Assembly: GCF_006149045.1 (NCBI RefSeq)
Contig: NZ_VBSN01000027.1
Location: 969,643 to 1,033,642 of the forward strand
Length of the DNA: 64,000 nt
Source of the DNA: Dyadobacter flavalbus
Lineage (GTDB): Bacteria > Bacteroidota > Bacteroidia > Cytophagales > Spirosomataceae
Direction of reading: 5' to 3'
Positions 34,175 to 44,057 of this stretch are shown here, in pieces. The position numbers and the translations under genes were made by a program. The notes under the pieces were generated by a model, which saw nothing but the letters and a program-made list of their open reading frames with translations, had not been told where the DNA came from and searched no databases. How positions within the stretch are numbered: position 1 is the first letter of the stretch; every line of letters starts with the position of its first letter.

Positions 34175-34203
34175 TTTGCATAGATGTTACGCTTGTACTT
34201 TCG
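34175..34203 (+). promoter_or_regulatory. Promoter of the lipocalin-like lipoprotein gene
   Basis: -33 TTTG (34175-34178) and -7 TACTTTCG (34196-34203, one base off TAnnTTTG) with a 17-bp spacer. Confidence 0.55.
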
Positions 34204-34228
34204 GGATTATTTACAAAAAACAAAATCC

Positions 34229-34714
34229 ATGAAAAATTTAAATCGTAAAAATTTAGGCAGCATTGTTTTATTTCTGTTTATGGCAGCAGGCATCGTGTCC
34301 TGTAACAAGGATTCAAATGATCCGAAGCCTGAGGAGCCCGTTAAGGAAAATTCCGTACAAGGTTCCTGGAAAATATCCGCCATGAATATAGATCCTGCCC
34401 AGGACGGAATTACGGATATTCTGGAATACATCGAATCCATGACCGGAAATCATTGCATCTCAGAAACAGTTTTCAAATTTGAAGGCAATGGTAAAATTGA
34501 TGGGACGGTGCCCGCCGGCTGTACAGTTGACGATACGGAAGTAATCGAAGACAATGCCACGTGGAAAGTGACAGGAAATAAAATCCAGATTATAGAAGGT
34601 TCAGAAACAAGTGAGTACGATCTGGAAGTTGGCAAAACGGAGATGAAATGGACAACGCAGGAAGTAGAGGACGGCGTTACGTATAAGCTGACGATCGTAT
34701 TCAAAAAAGCATAA
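34229..34714 (+). CDS. Lipocalin-like domain lipoprotein
   Basis: 161 residues from the ATG at 34229; the upstream in-frame ATG at 34184 precedes the predicted promoter -7 box and is excluded. The signal peptide ends in the lipobox GIVSC, followed by an acidic linker DSNDPKPEEP typical of surface or outer-membrane lipoproteins. The rest (VQGSWKISAMN.. FKFEGNGKIDG.. WKVTGNKIQII.. MKWTTQE) is the beta-strand pattern of the Bacteroidota lipocalin-like family, whose ligands are unknown. It has a dedicated promoter with repeated upstream sites and a terminator. Confidence 0.8.
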   Translation: MKNLNRKNLGSIVLFLFMAAGIVSCNKDSNDPKPEEPVKENSVQGSWKISAMNIDPAQDGITDILEYIESMTGNHCISETVFKFEGNGKIDGTVPAGCTVDDTEVIEDNATWKVTGNKIQIIEGSETSEYDLEVGKTEMKWTTQEVEDGVTYKLTIVFKKA

Positions 34715-34786
34715 TATAGTAATCAGGAAAATTCAGTACGCTTCAAACAGAAGATTCTTAATTAAATTTTTTAGATTTGCGATCAG

Positions 34787-34810
34787 ATAGCCGGATTTTT
34801 GTCCGGCTAT
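34787..34810 (+). terminator. Hairpin after the lipocalin-like gene
   Basis: Perfect 9-bp stem ATAGCCGGA (34787-34795) and TCCGGCTAT (34802-34810). The T tail is weak. A TAGATTTG just before it (34772-34779) could also be a promoter for the MFS gene, in which case the hairpin would be in the leader. Confidence 0.6.
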
Positions 34811-34856
34811 TTGCATAATATTGCATTAATTCTGCTCAAACCCATATTAAGTACAA

Positions 34857-36095
34857 ATGACAACCCTTTCAGCACCTCGTTCAGATGCTTCTCACCTTTT
34901 TAGTGCCCCGGTTATAGTTGCTGCCCTCGGTTATTTCGTTGATATTTATGATCTGCTTCTCTTCGGTATCGTACGTCTGCCAAGCCTGGCTTCTCTTGGA
35001 TTGAATGATGCGGAAATTTCCCTGACCGGCGCAAGCATTCTGAACTGGCAAATGACCGGTTTGCTGCTCGGAGGGATTTTATGGGGCGTTTTGGGTGATA
35101 AAAAAGGCCGCTTGTCTGTTTTGTTCGGATCAATACTTACTTATTCTCTGGCTAACATTGCCTGTGGTTTTGTACAGGATGCCGACACGTATAAAGTGCT
35201 GCGCTTTATTGCAGGAGTGGGGCTTGCCGGTGAACTTGGTGCCGGAATAACGCTGGTTTCCGAGATCCTGCCAAAGCATCTTCGTGCAATTGGTACTTCG
35301 CTTGTGGCCGGTATTGGTTTGCTTGGTGCCGTCGTCGCATATTTTACCGTGGAATATTTTAGCTGGCGCTATGCCTATTTTATTGGCGGCGGACTGGGAA
35401 TTTCCTTGCTGCTGCTTCGTCTCGGTGTTTTTGAATCCGGCATCTTTAAAGATCTGAAAAATCAGGAACACGTTCAGAAAGGCAATTTCTTCTCCTTGTT
35501 CAATAACAGAAGCCGGCTGAGCAGATACCTTAAATGCATCGGAATCGGTCTTCCGACGTGGTTTGTGATCGGGATCCTTTCCACTTTCAGCAATGAATTC
35601 GGAAGTGCACTCGGCATTCCGGATATAAAACCGGGCCTGTCAATTATGTGGTGTTATGTCGGACTTTCCATCGGAGATTTGTGCAGCGGTTTTTTAAGTC
35701 ATTGGTTAAAATCGCGGAAGAAAGCTGTATTATATCTCATGATTTTTACGTTAATATTCAGCGGAATCTTTTTATACGCAGGAATTAACACGGCTTCCCA
35801 GCTTTACGCAATTGCAGGGTTCCTGGGATTCGGCATCGGATACTGGGCCATGTTCGTGACCATCGGAGCTGAACAGTTCGGGACAAATCTGAGAGCAACT
35901 GCCGCAACAACCATTCCAAACATGGTAAGAGGAACCGTCGTACTGATGACAACTTTGTTTGCAGTTTTCAAGGATTCATTCTCGGTTATTAATTCAGGAG
36001 CTCTGGTTGGATTAATCTGCTTTGTTATTGGCATTTTCTGCGTTATAACCATCCCGGAAACACATGGAAGGGACCTGAACTTTTTGGAAGAATAA
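34857..36095 (+). CDS. MFS transporter
   Basis: 412 residues with twelve membrane segments. Motif A between segments 2 and 3 reads GVLGDKKGR, and the equivalent loop in the second half is present near residue 280. The N-terminal FSAPVIVAALGYFVDIYDLLLFG resembles the metabolite:H+ symporter branch of the family. The substrate is not predictable. It precedes the gluconate-dehydrogenase-type genes by 158 bp on the same strand and could import their substrate, which is only a positional suggestion. Confidence 0.88.
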   Translation: MTTLSAPRSDASHLFSAPVIVAALGYFVDIYDLLLFGIVRLPSLASLGLNDAEISLTGASILNWQMTGLLLGGILWGVLGDKKGRLSVLFGSILTYSLANIACGFVQDADTYKVLRFIAGVGLAGELGAGITLVSEILPKHLRAIGTSLVAGIGLLGAVVAYFTVEYFSWRYAYFIGGGLGISLLLLRLGVFESGIFKDLKNQEHVQKGNFFSLFNNRSRLSRYLKCIGIGLPTWFVIGILSTFSNEFGSALGIPDIKPGLSIMWCYVGLSIGDLCSGFLSHWLKSRKKAVLYLMIFTLIFSGIFLYAGINTASQLYAIAGFLGFGIGYWAMFVTIGAEQFGTNLRATAATTIPNMVRGTVVLMTTLFAVFKDSFSVINSGALVGLICFVIGIFCVITIPETHGRDLNFLEE

Positions 36096-36253
36096 TATAA
36101 TTTGTTGCACTTGTTCGGAGTAACTTTTGTTTCGTTATAATACTTGCAAAATCATTTACAATGATCCGCCGTACTGTTTCGTCCAGATTTTACAGTGCTG
36201 TGTATCATACAGCTTACAATAATTTACATTTTCACTATCAACTGACAAATTAA

Positions 36254-36775
36254 ATGGAAAGACGCGTAGCGCTTAAAAGTATGGCGATTGCCATGGGCGC
36301 AATGGCGAATTTGCCGGCATGGGCATCGGGATGGAGCAAAAAAGCGTTGGAAAACGGAACTTTGCTCGCAGCAGACCAATCGAAAATACTGGCAGGAATG
36401 GTCGAAGCAATTATTCCGAAAACAGATACACCCGGAGCCGCTGAACTTGGCGTTGGCAATTTTGTGCAGAAAATGGTTAAAGACTGTTATGATAAAAAAG
36501 CACAGGATACTTTGTCAAATGGCCTTGATGCGCTGGAATCCGCAAGTAAAAAAACCTTTGGCAAGTCATTCACGGAAATTGCCCGGCCTCAGCAAACCCA
36601 GCTTCTGAAAGAAATGGAAAACAGCTCCGATGCCGGTCTGAAAGCATTTTTCGGAATGGTTAAGAACCTTACAATTCAGGGATATATGTCTTCTGAGTAT
36701 GTAATGACCAATATTACACATTATGAATTGATTCCGGCTCGTTACCACGGCTGTGTACCCGTAAAAAAAGGATAA
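36254..36775 (+). CDS. Gluconate 2-dehydrogenase subunit 3 family protein, Tat signal
   Basis: 173 residues. The N-terminus MERRVALKSMAIAMGAMA has a twin arginine followed by a weakly hydrophobic stretch ending at AWA, a Tat export signal. The rest is helical and matches the small subunit that accompanies GMC-type sugar dehydrogenases (GAAELGVGNFVQKMV, YMSSEYVMTNI). The GMC gene follows 66 bp later, and the two should form one periplasmic complex. The gap contains an imperfect two-stage hairpin (AAAGAAG/CTTCTTT outside, GAGGAAA/TTTCCTC inside). Confidence 0.88.
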   Translation: MERRVALKSMAIAMGAMANLPAWASGWSKKALENGTLLAADQSKILAGMVEAIIPKTDTPGAAELGVGNFVQKMVKDCYDKKAQDTLSNGLDALESASKKTFGKSFTEIARPQQTQLLKEMENSSDAGLKAFFGMVKNLTIQGYMSSEYVMTNITHYELIPARYHGCVPVKKG

Positions 36776-36841
36776 AGAAAGAAGCGGGACGAGGAAATGT
36801 AAAATGCCTTTCTTTTTCCTCATTCTTCTTTAAAACAAACT

Positions 36842-38554
36842 ATGGCAAATTTCAATATAGATAGTAAAAAAGCCCGCACTTATGATGCCATCGTAATTGG
36901 CTCTGGAATAAGCGGCGGCTGGTCGGCAAAAGAGCTGACTGAAAGAGGTCTTAAAACGCTCGTTCTGGAACGCGGACGGGATGTGCAGCATATAAAGGAT
37001 TATCCTACGACGAACATGATGCCGTGGGAATTTGAACACCGTGACAGACTGCCGAAGGAAATCACGGATGCCAACCCGATTGCAAGCAGATGCTATAATT
37101 TCAAGGAATCTTCGGCGCACTTTTTTGCAAAGGACAATGAGCATCCGTATGTTCAGGAAAAGCCTTTCGACTGGATCCGTGGATATCAGGTTGGTGGAAA
37201 ATCGTTGCTTTGGGCACGCCAGACGCAACGCTGGAGCAAATACGATTTTGAAGGGCCGGCACGTGACAAGTTTGCCGTGGAATGGCCGATCGGTTATGAC
37301 GATATCGCTCCGTGGTACAGCCATGTTGAAAAATTTGCCGGCATTACGGGCAACAAAGACGGCCTGGATACCTTGCCGGACGGCGAATTCCTGGCACCGC
37401 ATGAACTTAACTGTGTAGAGAAATATTTCAAAGAACAGGTTTCCAAGCAGTACAAAGACCGTCATTTTATCATCGGACGTGCAGCGCATATTACGGACCC
37501 TCAGCAAATACACCTGGATCAGGGTCGTGCAAAATGCCAGAGCCGAACCATTTGTGAAAGAGGCTGTCCGTTCGGAGGTTATTTCAGCAGCAATGCTTCT
37601 ACGATTCCATGGGCAATGAAAACAGGAAATATGACGCTGCGTCCGCATTCTGTTGTTCATTCCGTGATCTACGACGATAAAAAGCAAAAAGCGACAGGCG
37701 TACGTGTGATTGACGCAAATACGAAGCAAATGATGGAGTTTTATGCCGACATCATTTTTGTAAATGCTGCTGCGCTTAATACAAACCTGATTCTTCTGAA
37801 TTCCATTTCATCCCGTTTTCCGAACGGACTTGGAAATGACAGTGGCGTGTTAGGTCAATATATTGCTTTTCACAATTACCGGGCACATGTTTCGGCGGAG
37901 TATGAAGGGTTTCTGGATTCTACCGATGATGGCCGTCGCCCCAACGGCGGATATATTCCCAGATTCCGTAATGTCTACAAGCAGGAAACGGATTTTCTGA
38001 GAGGATATGCTGCGGGATTTGGTGCAAGCCGTGATACGTATTCAGACCAGGATGGAATCGGAGAATCGTTGAAGGCAAGTCTGCATGAAACCAAATACGG
38101 CAACTGGAGCGTAGGTTCGCATATGATGGGCGAAACCATTCCGAAGGAAAGCAATTATGTTGCGCTGGATAAAGATTTGAAAGATCCGTTCGGAATACCG
38201 CAGCTGAAAATTTCAGTGGATTATGACGACAATGATGAAAAGATGATCAAGGATTACGTGGAGCAGGTTACCGAAATGTTTACGAATGCCGGATTTAAAA
38301 ATATCAAGGCACACGACGGACACAGAAACCCGGGCAATGATATTCATGAAATGGGCGGCGTGCGCATGGGAAAAGATCCGAAAACTTCCATGCTTAACAA
38401 ATGGAACCAGCTGCATGCGTGCAAAAACGTATTTGTAACGGACGGCGCTTCCATGACTTCTACTTCCACTCAGAATCCTTCCCTGACTTACATGGCATTT
38501 TCTGCCAGAGCAGTGGATTACGCTGTGAAGCAAATGAAAGCGAAGAGTTTGTAA
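36842..38554 (+). CDS. GMC family oxidoreductase
   Basis: 570 residues, FAD-dependent. The dinucleotide motif is VIGSGISGGWSA (18-29), VLERG ends the second strand, and the C-terminal half has DIHEMGGVRMG and QNPSLTYMAFSARA of the GMC C-terminal domain. It has no signal peptide, so it should be carried across the membrane by its Tat-signalled subunit 3 partner. Such pairs oxidise gluconate or other sugars, and recent work links Bacteroidota relatives to 3-keto-sugar formation; which applies here is unknown. Electron acceptor, usually a cytochrome c subunit, is not encoded nearby. Confidence 0.92.
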   Translation: MANFNIDSKKARTYDAIVIGSGISGGWSAKELTERGLKTLVLERGRDVQHIKDYPTTNMMPWEFEHRDRLPKEITDANPIASRCYNFKESSAHFFAKDNEHPYVQEKPFDWIRGYQVGGKSLLWARQTQRWSKYDFEGPARDKFAVEWPIGYDDIAPWYSHVEKFAGITGNKDGLDTLPDGEFLAPHELNCVEKYFKEQVSKQYKDRHFIIGRAAHITDPQQIHLDQGRAKCQSRTICERGCPFGGYFSSNASTIPWAMKTGNMTLRPHSVVHSVIYDDKKQKATGVRVIDANTKQMMEFYADIIFVNAAALNTNLILLNSISSRFPNGLGNDSGVLGQYIAFHNYRAHVSAEYEGFLDSTDDGRRPNGGYIPRFRNVYKQETDFLRGYAAGFGASRDTYSDQDGIGESLKASLHETKYGNWSVGSHMMGETIPKESNYVALDKDLKDPFGIPQLKISVDYDDNDEKMIKDYVEQVTEMFTNAGFKNIKAHDGHRNPGNDIHEMGGVRMGKDPKTSMLNKWNQLHACKNVFVTDGASMTSTSTQNPSLTYMAFSARAVDYAVKQMKAKSL

Positions 38555-38592
38555 AAAGCAGCACATCAGATTCTGATAAACAAATTTCAGTG

Positions 38593-38622
38593 AAAGCCGG
38601 AGCAGTGATTTGCTCTGGCTTT
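38593..38622 (+). terminator. Intrinsic terminator after the GMC gene
   Basis: A 12-bp stem with one G-T pair, AAAGCCGGAGCA (38593-38604) and TGCTCTGGCTTT (38611-38622), followed by TTGTTGTTT. Confidence 0.8.
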
Positions 38623-38813
38623 TGTTGTTTATGGCCTTCTCATCCTTACAAACGCCAATAATCCGTTGTGTACAAGTATTTCTTCCAAAGGCAGGAATAA
38701 TGCTGCAATGACGTTTAAGAGTATAATTAATAAAAGTTTTTATTTTTTTTAATCAAGAGTAAGGGAAACGGAGTGCAAGAAAGTCTTCTAATTATTACAT
38801 AAACAAAGACTCA

Positions 38814-39488
38814 ATGCACGATCCTTTACCTAACCATGAAATTAAGCGGACCAATCCGTTTGTGACGCCTCTGCACGAAGGGAAAGTAGATGCCCGTGAA
38901 ATTGATTCGGCCTTATTTCTGAAAACTACTTTTGAGCAAAATCCGGAAAAGGGCCTGGAATTGCTGTTCCGGCGCTTTTACAATCCGCTTTGCAGCCATG
39001 CAGTCAGATTTGTTTATTCCAAGCAAATAGCTGAGGATCTGGTTAGCGAAGTATTTTTTCAGTTTTACCGGACAAAAGCTTACGAAAACATCAATTCATC
39101 TTATACAAGCTATTTGTTCAGGTCTGTAAGAAATGAATGCTATACGTATATGCGTAGAGAGTTTGGTAAAACGGATACGCTGGAAATTACGGGAGAAGAG
39201 CATTTCCTGTATACATACTATCAGCAACCCGACGCTGAAATCCATTACAATCATCTTTTCCTGAAAGTCAATGAAGTAATTGCAAAACTTCCCGTGCAAT
39301 GTCAGAAAGTGTTTTTGCTCAGCCGTTTTGAAAACAAGAAATACCACGAAATAGCTGATGAGCTGCATATTTCGCCCAAAACAGTGGAAGTGCATATTTC
39401 CAAAGCGCTTAAACAACTGCGGTCTGCACTGAAAGGGGAATGGATGCTTTCATTCGGGCTTACCGTCCTGAGTGCAATTGAAATCTGA
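38814..39488 (+). CDS. ECF RNA polymerase sigma factor (Bacteroidota sigma-70 type)
   Basis: 224 residues, slightly longer than typical because of a 35-residue N-terminal extension. Region 2 (LLFRRFYNPLCSHAVRFVYSKQIAEDLVSEVFFQFY) and region 4 with its helix-turn-helix (HEIADELHISPKTVEVHISKALKQL) are clear. It is followed by a FecR anti-sigma gene after 50 bp and then susC and susD. This order means the SusC outer-membrane signal activates the sigma factor, which should transcribe the uptake genes. Confidence 0.93.
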   Translation: MHDPLPNHEIKRTNPFVTPLHEGKVDAREIDSALFLKTTFEQNPEKGLELLFRRFYNPLCSHAVRFVYSKQIAEDLVSEVFFQFYRTKAYENINSSYTSYLFRSVRNECYTYMRREFGKTDTLEITGEEHFLYTYYQQPDAEIHYNHLFLKVNEVIAKLPVQCQKVFLLSRFENKKYHEIADELHISPKTVEVHISKALKQLRSALKGEWMLSFGLTVLSAIEI

Positions 39489-39538
39489 TTGAATACCGCA
39501 TTTCCAAAGGTGGTATTGTACGCCGAACTGAATCAACG

Positions 39539-40549
39539 ATGAAAACACCTGTATCTAAATATGCTCTTTTTGAATATTTGTCGGGCAGAGCAAATCTACT
39601 TGAAAAACAACTGATTGAAGACTGGATTACAGCCAATGAAAATACGGAAACCTTTTACGAATGGCTGCTGGAATACGAAGCACGATGCCCTCAATTCGTT
39701 CCCGATGAGGACGCTGCTGTAAAGTCACTTTTTCAGCGTATTGATTCGGATGATTATATTCAAACAAACAGACATAGAACCATAACAGGCGGCGGGCATT
39801 CATCTTTATTTTTAAAAAGGATCAACAGATCGTGGCTGGTTGCGGCTTCTGTTACACTTTTGCTGGGTTGCTGCTGGCTGCTCCGGGAATCACTGCTTTA
39901 CAAATCTTACCAGACTTCTTTCGGCCAGATTACAAACGTATATCTTGAAGACGGTAGCAAAGTAGCGTTGAATTCCAATTCCAAACTGAAAGTCCCGCGC
40001 TTCGGCTTTGATCAGGATGTAAGGGAAGTAATGCTGGAAGGGGAAGCTGAATTTTCGGTCAGTCATACCATTGATAACAAACGCTTTATTGTAAAAACTT
40101 CCGATCAGTTCAAGGTTGAAGTGCTCGGAACCACATTCTCGGTTTTTGCCCGGCCGCGCGGTACAAAGGTCGCGCTTACATGCGGCAGTATCAGGCTGGA
40201 TTATTCGCAGAACGATCAGCATAAGGAAATGATAATGGAACCGGGTGACATGGCGACGCTTGGCCGTGCCGGTGAAGTACAGCTTCAAAAACAGCAGGAT
40301 ACAAAAACACTGGTTTCCTGGAAAGAACAGCGATATGTCTTCAATTCCACAGCAGTAAAGGATATTGTTTCCATGATTGAAGAAAATTTCGGTCAGAAAG
40401 TAAGGCTGGAAGATCCTGAAATTACAAGCCGCACGATAACCGGAAATTTTAAAACAAAGAATGCAGACGAGCTTTTGAGAACGGTCTCAGAAGTGCTCAA
40501 CATCAGAATGGAGCAGGACGGGCCCACAATTATTTTAACCAACAAGTAA
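39539..40549 (+). CDS. FecR family anti-sigma factor
   Basis: 336 residues. The cytoplasmic part (1-95) should bind the sigma factor, one membrane segment lies at about 97-115 (WLVAASVTLLLGCCWLL), and the periplasmic part has the FecR domain (VYLEDGSKVALNSNSKL.. EGEAEFSV.. FKVEVLGTTFSVFA) and a C-terminal DUF4974-type domain (FNSTAVKDIVSMIEENFG). It lies between the ECF sigma gene and susC, 17 bp before the latter. It receives the signal from the STN domain of SusC. Confidence 0.95.
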   Translation: MKTPVSKYALFEYLSGRANLLEKQLIEDWITANENTETFYEWLLEYEARCPQFVPDEDAAVKSLFQRIDSDDYIQTNRHRTITGGGHSSLFLKRINRSWLVAASVTLLLGCCWLLRESLLYKSYQTSFGQITNVYLEDGSKVALNSNSKLKVPRFGFDQDVREVMLEGEAEFSVSHTIDNKRFIVKTSDQFKVEVLGTTFSVFARPRGTKVALTCGSIRLDYSQNDQHKEMIMEPGDMATLGRAGEVQLQKQQDTKTLVSWKEQRYVFNSTAVKDIVSMIEENFGQKVRLEDPEITSRTITGNFKTKNADELLRTVSEVLNIRMEQDGPTIILTNK

Positions 40550-40566
40550 TCCTAAATCTTTTTATT

Positions 40567-43500
40567 ATGAATCTAACATTATCAGCCAGGCAATGGGTGG
40601 GAATCGGAATTGTGTTGATGACTCCGTTATCTCAGCCCGCCCGCTCTCAGACCATTGCATTTGCTGCTTTGCCGGCAAGTCAGCATACTTCTGTACGGCA
40701 GGAAATGAAACTGAAAAGCATACTGCTGGATATGCAGAAGCATTACGGTGTTGAAATTATCTTTGAAGACCGTCTTGTGGGCTCCATTCAGATTACATCC
40801 GGAATGCTTGATCTGAACCAGCCCGTTGAGAAAAACCTGAACCTTATTCTTCAGAACAGCGGACTGAAATACAGGCAGACAAGAAAAAACACATTTGTCA
40901 TCGTTGAAAATAAAGAAGAAAGCAACAGAACAAACAAGGCAGAAAGGAAAGAATCCGCCGCATTGCTGACGGAGCAGGCACTCGCAATGAATATTGCTTC
41001 GGTGAAAACCACTCCGGCTATTGTTGATAGAACGATTAGCGGCAAGGTTTCTGACGAATCCGGTGCGGGATTGCCGGGCGTGAGCGTAGTGCTGAAAGGA
41101 ACGCAACGCGGAACTTCAACGGGAGCAGACGGAAATTTTACCATTGATATTCCCGAAGCCGGGCAGAACATGCTTGTATTCAGCTTTGTAGGGTATAAGT
41201 CGCAGGAAATAACCATTGGCAACGAGTCCAATATTTCTGTCAGCCTTGTACAGGATGAAAATGCGCTGGACGAGATCGTCGTTGTTGGATATGGTTCGGT
41301 ACGGAAATCGGACCTTACGGGGGCGGTTGGTACCATTAAAGGCGATGTGTTGCAGGAACGTCCCGCTTCTTCGCTCAATCAGGGGCTTTCGGGCCGGATT
41401 ACAGGTGTGAATGTTTCTTCCAACTCGGGACGTCCGGGCGGTCGTGCCAATATCCGTATCCGCGGCGCCAGTTCCATCAGTGTTTCCAATAATCCATTGT
41501 ATGTCATTGACGGCGTAATTTTGAATGCCGTGGATCTGGCTAACGGAAGTACGCCGATTGATTACCTTAACCCGAATGACATTGCTTCCATTGAAGTACT
41601 GAAAGATGCTTCTTCCACAGCAATATACGGAGCACGCGGTGCAAACGGCGTTATTCTGGTTACGACCAAAAGAGGAACTTCCGGTGCAGGCAAAGTTACT
41701 TACGATACGGATTTCAGCATCGGAATAGCACCGCGGAAGTTGCCGGTACTGAATTCAAGGGAGTTTCTGGCAGTGGAAGAAACCGCTTATGCGAATGCGG
41801 CCAAATACGATCCCGTTGGCTGGGCAACAGGCACCAAATACACCGATCCCAAGCTTAAACGTACAAACCCGCTTTTGTTTGATGCAAATGGAAATCCGTT
41901 ATACGATACGGACTGGCAGAAAGAAGCGTTCCGGAAAGCATTTACACAAAATCATCAGCTCGGCTTCACCGGCGGAAGTGAAAAAGGCAGTTACGGCGCA
42001 TTTCTGAATTACCGCAATGAAAACGGAGTTGTACGCGGCTCCTGGCAGAAAAGGTTTGCCGGACGGTTTGTATTTGACAGTCAGGTAAAAACCTGGCTGA
42101 AAGTCGGAGGTACACTGGGTTACACGGATCAGAATGAAAAACAGATTGATCAGCTTGGCGGCGGGGGAATTACAGCCATGCGTCAGGTGCTGGAAGCATT
42201 GCCGATTATTCCTGTCAAATACCCGGATGGAAAATGGGCAAGTAACCGCGATTATCCCGGAATGGAAGGCGGCGACAGCCCGCTCCGGGTAGCCGAAGAA
42301 AGGCTTTCCTATCTGAGAACACAAACGATGCTGGGCAATATATACGCTTCCATAAGGTTTGCAGAAGGTCTGGAATTCAGGTCAACAATCGGTACAAACG
42401 TGATTAATCAGCGCAATGATTATTTCGCGGCAGCCGGTCTGCAGTATATTTCCAACAATGGCGATGCTTCCGTTGCGAGCAGCCGGTTCAATTCCTGGCA
42501 GTTTGAAAATTACCTTACCTATAACAAGCAATTTGCCAAAATACATTCCCTTAACGCCATGCTGGGTTTATCGTGGCAGCATATGGACCGTTTTGACAAT
42601 ACAGCCAGAAGCCAGAATTTTACGGATACCTATTTTCAGTTTAATAACCTTGGTGCCGGTGCCACGGCGCTTGCTCCTTCTTCCGGTGCTTCCGCCTATG
42701 GTCTGAATTCGTACTTCGCGCGTCTGAATTATGGATTGATGGATAAATATCTGATCACATTTACAGGCCGTATCGACGGTTCTTCCAAATTCGGTGCTGC
42801 CAACCGTTATGCTTTTTTCCCGTCAGCGGCTGTTGCATGGAGAGTTACGGAAGAAGAATTTATGAAAGGCATCCCCGCCATTTCCAACCTGAAAATCAGG
42901 GCAAGTTACGGTGCTACCGGAAACTCCGAAATCCCGGCATATCGCGCATTGGCAGGAATGTCCAGTTATGATGCCATTTTCGGCGGTTCGCGCAACATTG
43001 GTATTGGCGTCGGACGTATGTCCAATTCCAGTCTTCAGTGGGAAAAAACACAGCAGGTTGACATGGGTATAGAGCTCGGATTGTTTTCTAACCGACTGAA
43101 TTTGGAACTGGATTTGTACCGCAGAAAAGTAAACGATATGCTTCTGGATGCACCTTTGCCACTGAGCAGCGGATACAGCAGTATTTTTACCAATATAGGA
43201 AGCATGGAAAACAAAGGGGTTGAATTTGCCGTAAATTCCACCAACATCAAGGCCGGAGACTTTTCATGGAGTACAACATTCAATATTTCGGTAAATAAAA
43301 ACAAAGTGCTTGCACTTTCGGGCGGAAGCGACATTTACTCCGGTGCAACGGTAATCAGAGTAGGCGAGCCGGTTGGTTCGTTCTTCGGAAGAGTGCATCA
43401 GGGTACATGGTCAACAGCGGAGGCGGAAGTTGCCAAACGCTACAACATGCTTCCGGGCGATGTCAAATACCAGGATCTAAACAACGACGGTACCATCAAT

Positions 43501-44031
43501 GACAACGACCGGACCATTATCGGAAAAGGTATTCCGGACGGATTCGGAACGTTCCTGAACACATTCCAGTACAAGGCATGGTCACTGACTGTAGACTTGC
43601 AGTACATGTACGGAAATGATGTGCTGGACAGAAGTATTCACTCGGCGGAAGACAGACAGGGAATTGCCAACAGTTATAAAACAGTACTGAATGCCTGGAC
43701 AGAAACCAACCAGAACACGCCGATTGCGCAGATCCGTCCGATCAATGCTTACTATACGACCAATAATGACAGCCACAAGGTTACAGATGCATCTTTCATA
43801 AGAGGACGCAATTTGCTGTTGGCTTATACTTTCCCGTCCGACCTTGTTTCCAGACTGAAACTTGATCGCCTGCGTGCATATGCTTCGGTTCAGAACTTCT
43901 TTGTAACAACCAAATACAAAGGTTATGACCCGGAAGTTTCCAATTCAGGATCACCTTTCGATCAGGGATTCGGCTTGTACGATTACCCGAAACCAAGGGT
44001 ATTTATGCTGGGCTTGAACATAGGTTTATAA
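40567..44031 (+). CDS. SusC/RagA TonB-linked outer membrane transporter with STN signalling domain
   Basis: 1154 residues. A signal peptide ends near RSQT. Residues about 45-115 are an STN (secretin/TonB short N-terminal) domain, MKLKSILLDMQKHYGVEIIFEDRL, which contacts FecR. A carboxypeptidase-D-like plug extension (GKVSDESGAGLPGVSVVLKGTQRGTSTGADGNFTI) follows, then the TonB box region EIVVVGYGS, the plug (GRPGGRANIRIRGASSI), and the 22-strand barrel ending in LGLNIGL. It imports oligosaccharides or similar ligands with the SusD partner encoded next. Ligand unknown; xylA lies just beyond but on the other strand. Confidence 0.95.
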   Translation: MNLTLSARQWVGIGIVLMTPLSQPARSQTIAFAALPASQHTSVRQEMKLKSILLDMQKHYGVEIIFEDRLVGSIQITSGMLDLNQPVEKNLNLILQNSGLKYRQTRKNTFVIVENKEESNRTNKAERKESAALLTEQALAMNIASVKTTPAIVDRTISGKVSDESGAGLPGVSVVLKGTQRGTSTGADGNFTIDIPEAGQNMLVFSFVGYKSQEITIGNESNISVSLVQDENALDEIVVVGYGSVRKSDLTGAVGTIKGDVLQERPASSLNQGLSGRITGVNVSSNSGRPGGRANIRIRGASSISVSNNPLYVIDGVILNAVDLANGSTPIDYLNPNDIASIEVLKDASSTAIYGARGANGVILVTTKRGTSGAGKVTYDTDFSIGIAPRKLPVLNSREFLAVEETAYANAAKYDPVGWATGTKYTDPKLKRTNPLLFDANGNPLYDTDWQKEAFRKAFTQNHQLGFTGGSEKGSYGAFLNYRNENGVVRGSWQKRFAGRFVFDSQVKTWLKVGGTLGYTDQNEKQIDQLGGGGITAMRQVLEALPIIPVKYPDGKWASNRDYPGMEGGDSPLRVAEERLSYLRTQTMLGNIYASIRFAEGLEFRSTIGTNVINQRNDYFAAAGLQYISNNGDASVASSRFNSWQFENYLTYNKQFAKIHSLNAMLGLSWQHMDRFDNTARSQNFTDTYFQFNNLGAGATALAPSSGASAYGLNSYFARLNYGLMDKYLITFTGRIDGSSKFGAANRYAFFPSAAVAWRVTEEEFMKGIPAISNLKIRASYGATGNSEIPAYRALAGMSSYDAIFGGSRNIGIGVGRMSNSSLQWEKTQQVDMGIELGLFSNRLNLELDLYRRKVNDMLLDAPLPLSSGYSSIFTNIGSMENKGVEFAVNSTNIKAGDFSWSTTFNISVNKNKVLALSGGSDIYSGATVIRVGEPVGSFFGRVHQGTWSTAEAEVAKRYNMLPGDVKYQDLNNDGTINDNDRTIIGKGIPDGFGTFLNTFQYKAWSLTVDLQYMYGNDVLDRSIHSAEDRQGIANSYKTVLNAWTETNQNTPIAQIRPINAYYTTNNDSHKVTDASFIRGRNLLLAYTFPSDLVSRLKLDRLRAYASVQNFFVTTKYKGYDPEVSNSGSPFDQGFGLYDYPKPRVFMLGLNIGL

Positions 44032-44057
44032 CAATACTGACTCTTACCTGAAGTAAA

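Noticed and set aside
36830..37729. 299-residue minus-strand open frame
   Set aside because: It is a shadow of the GMC oxidoreductase gene, whose motifs are complete.
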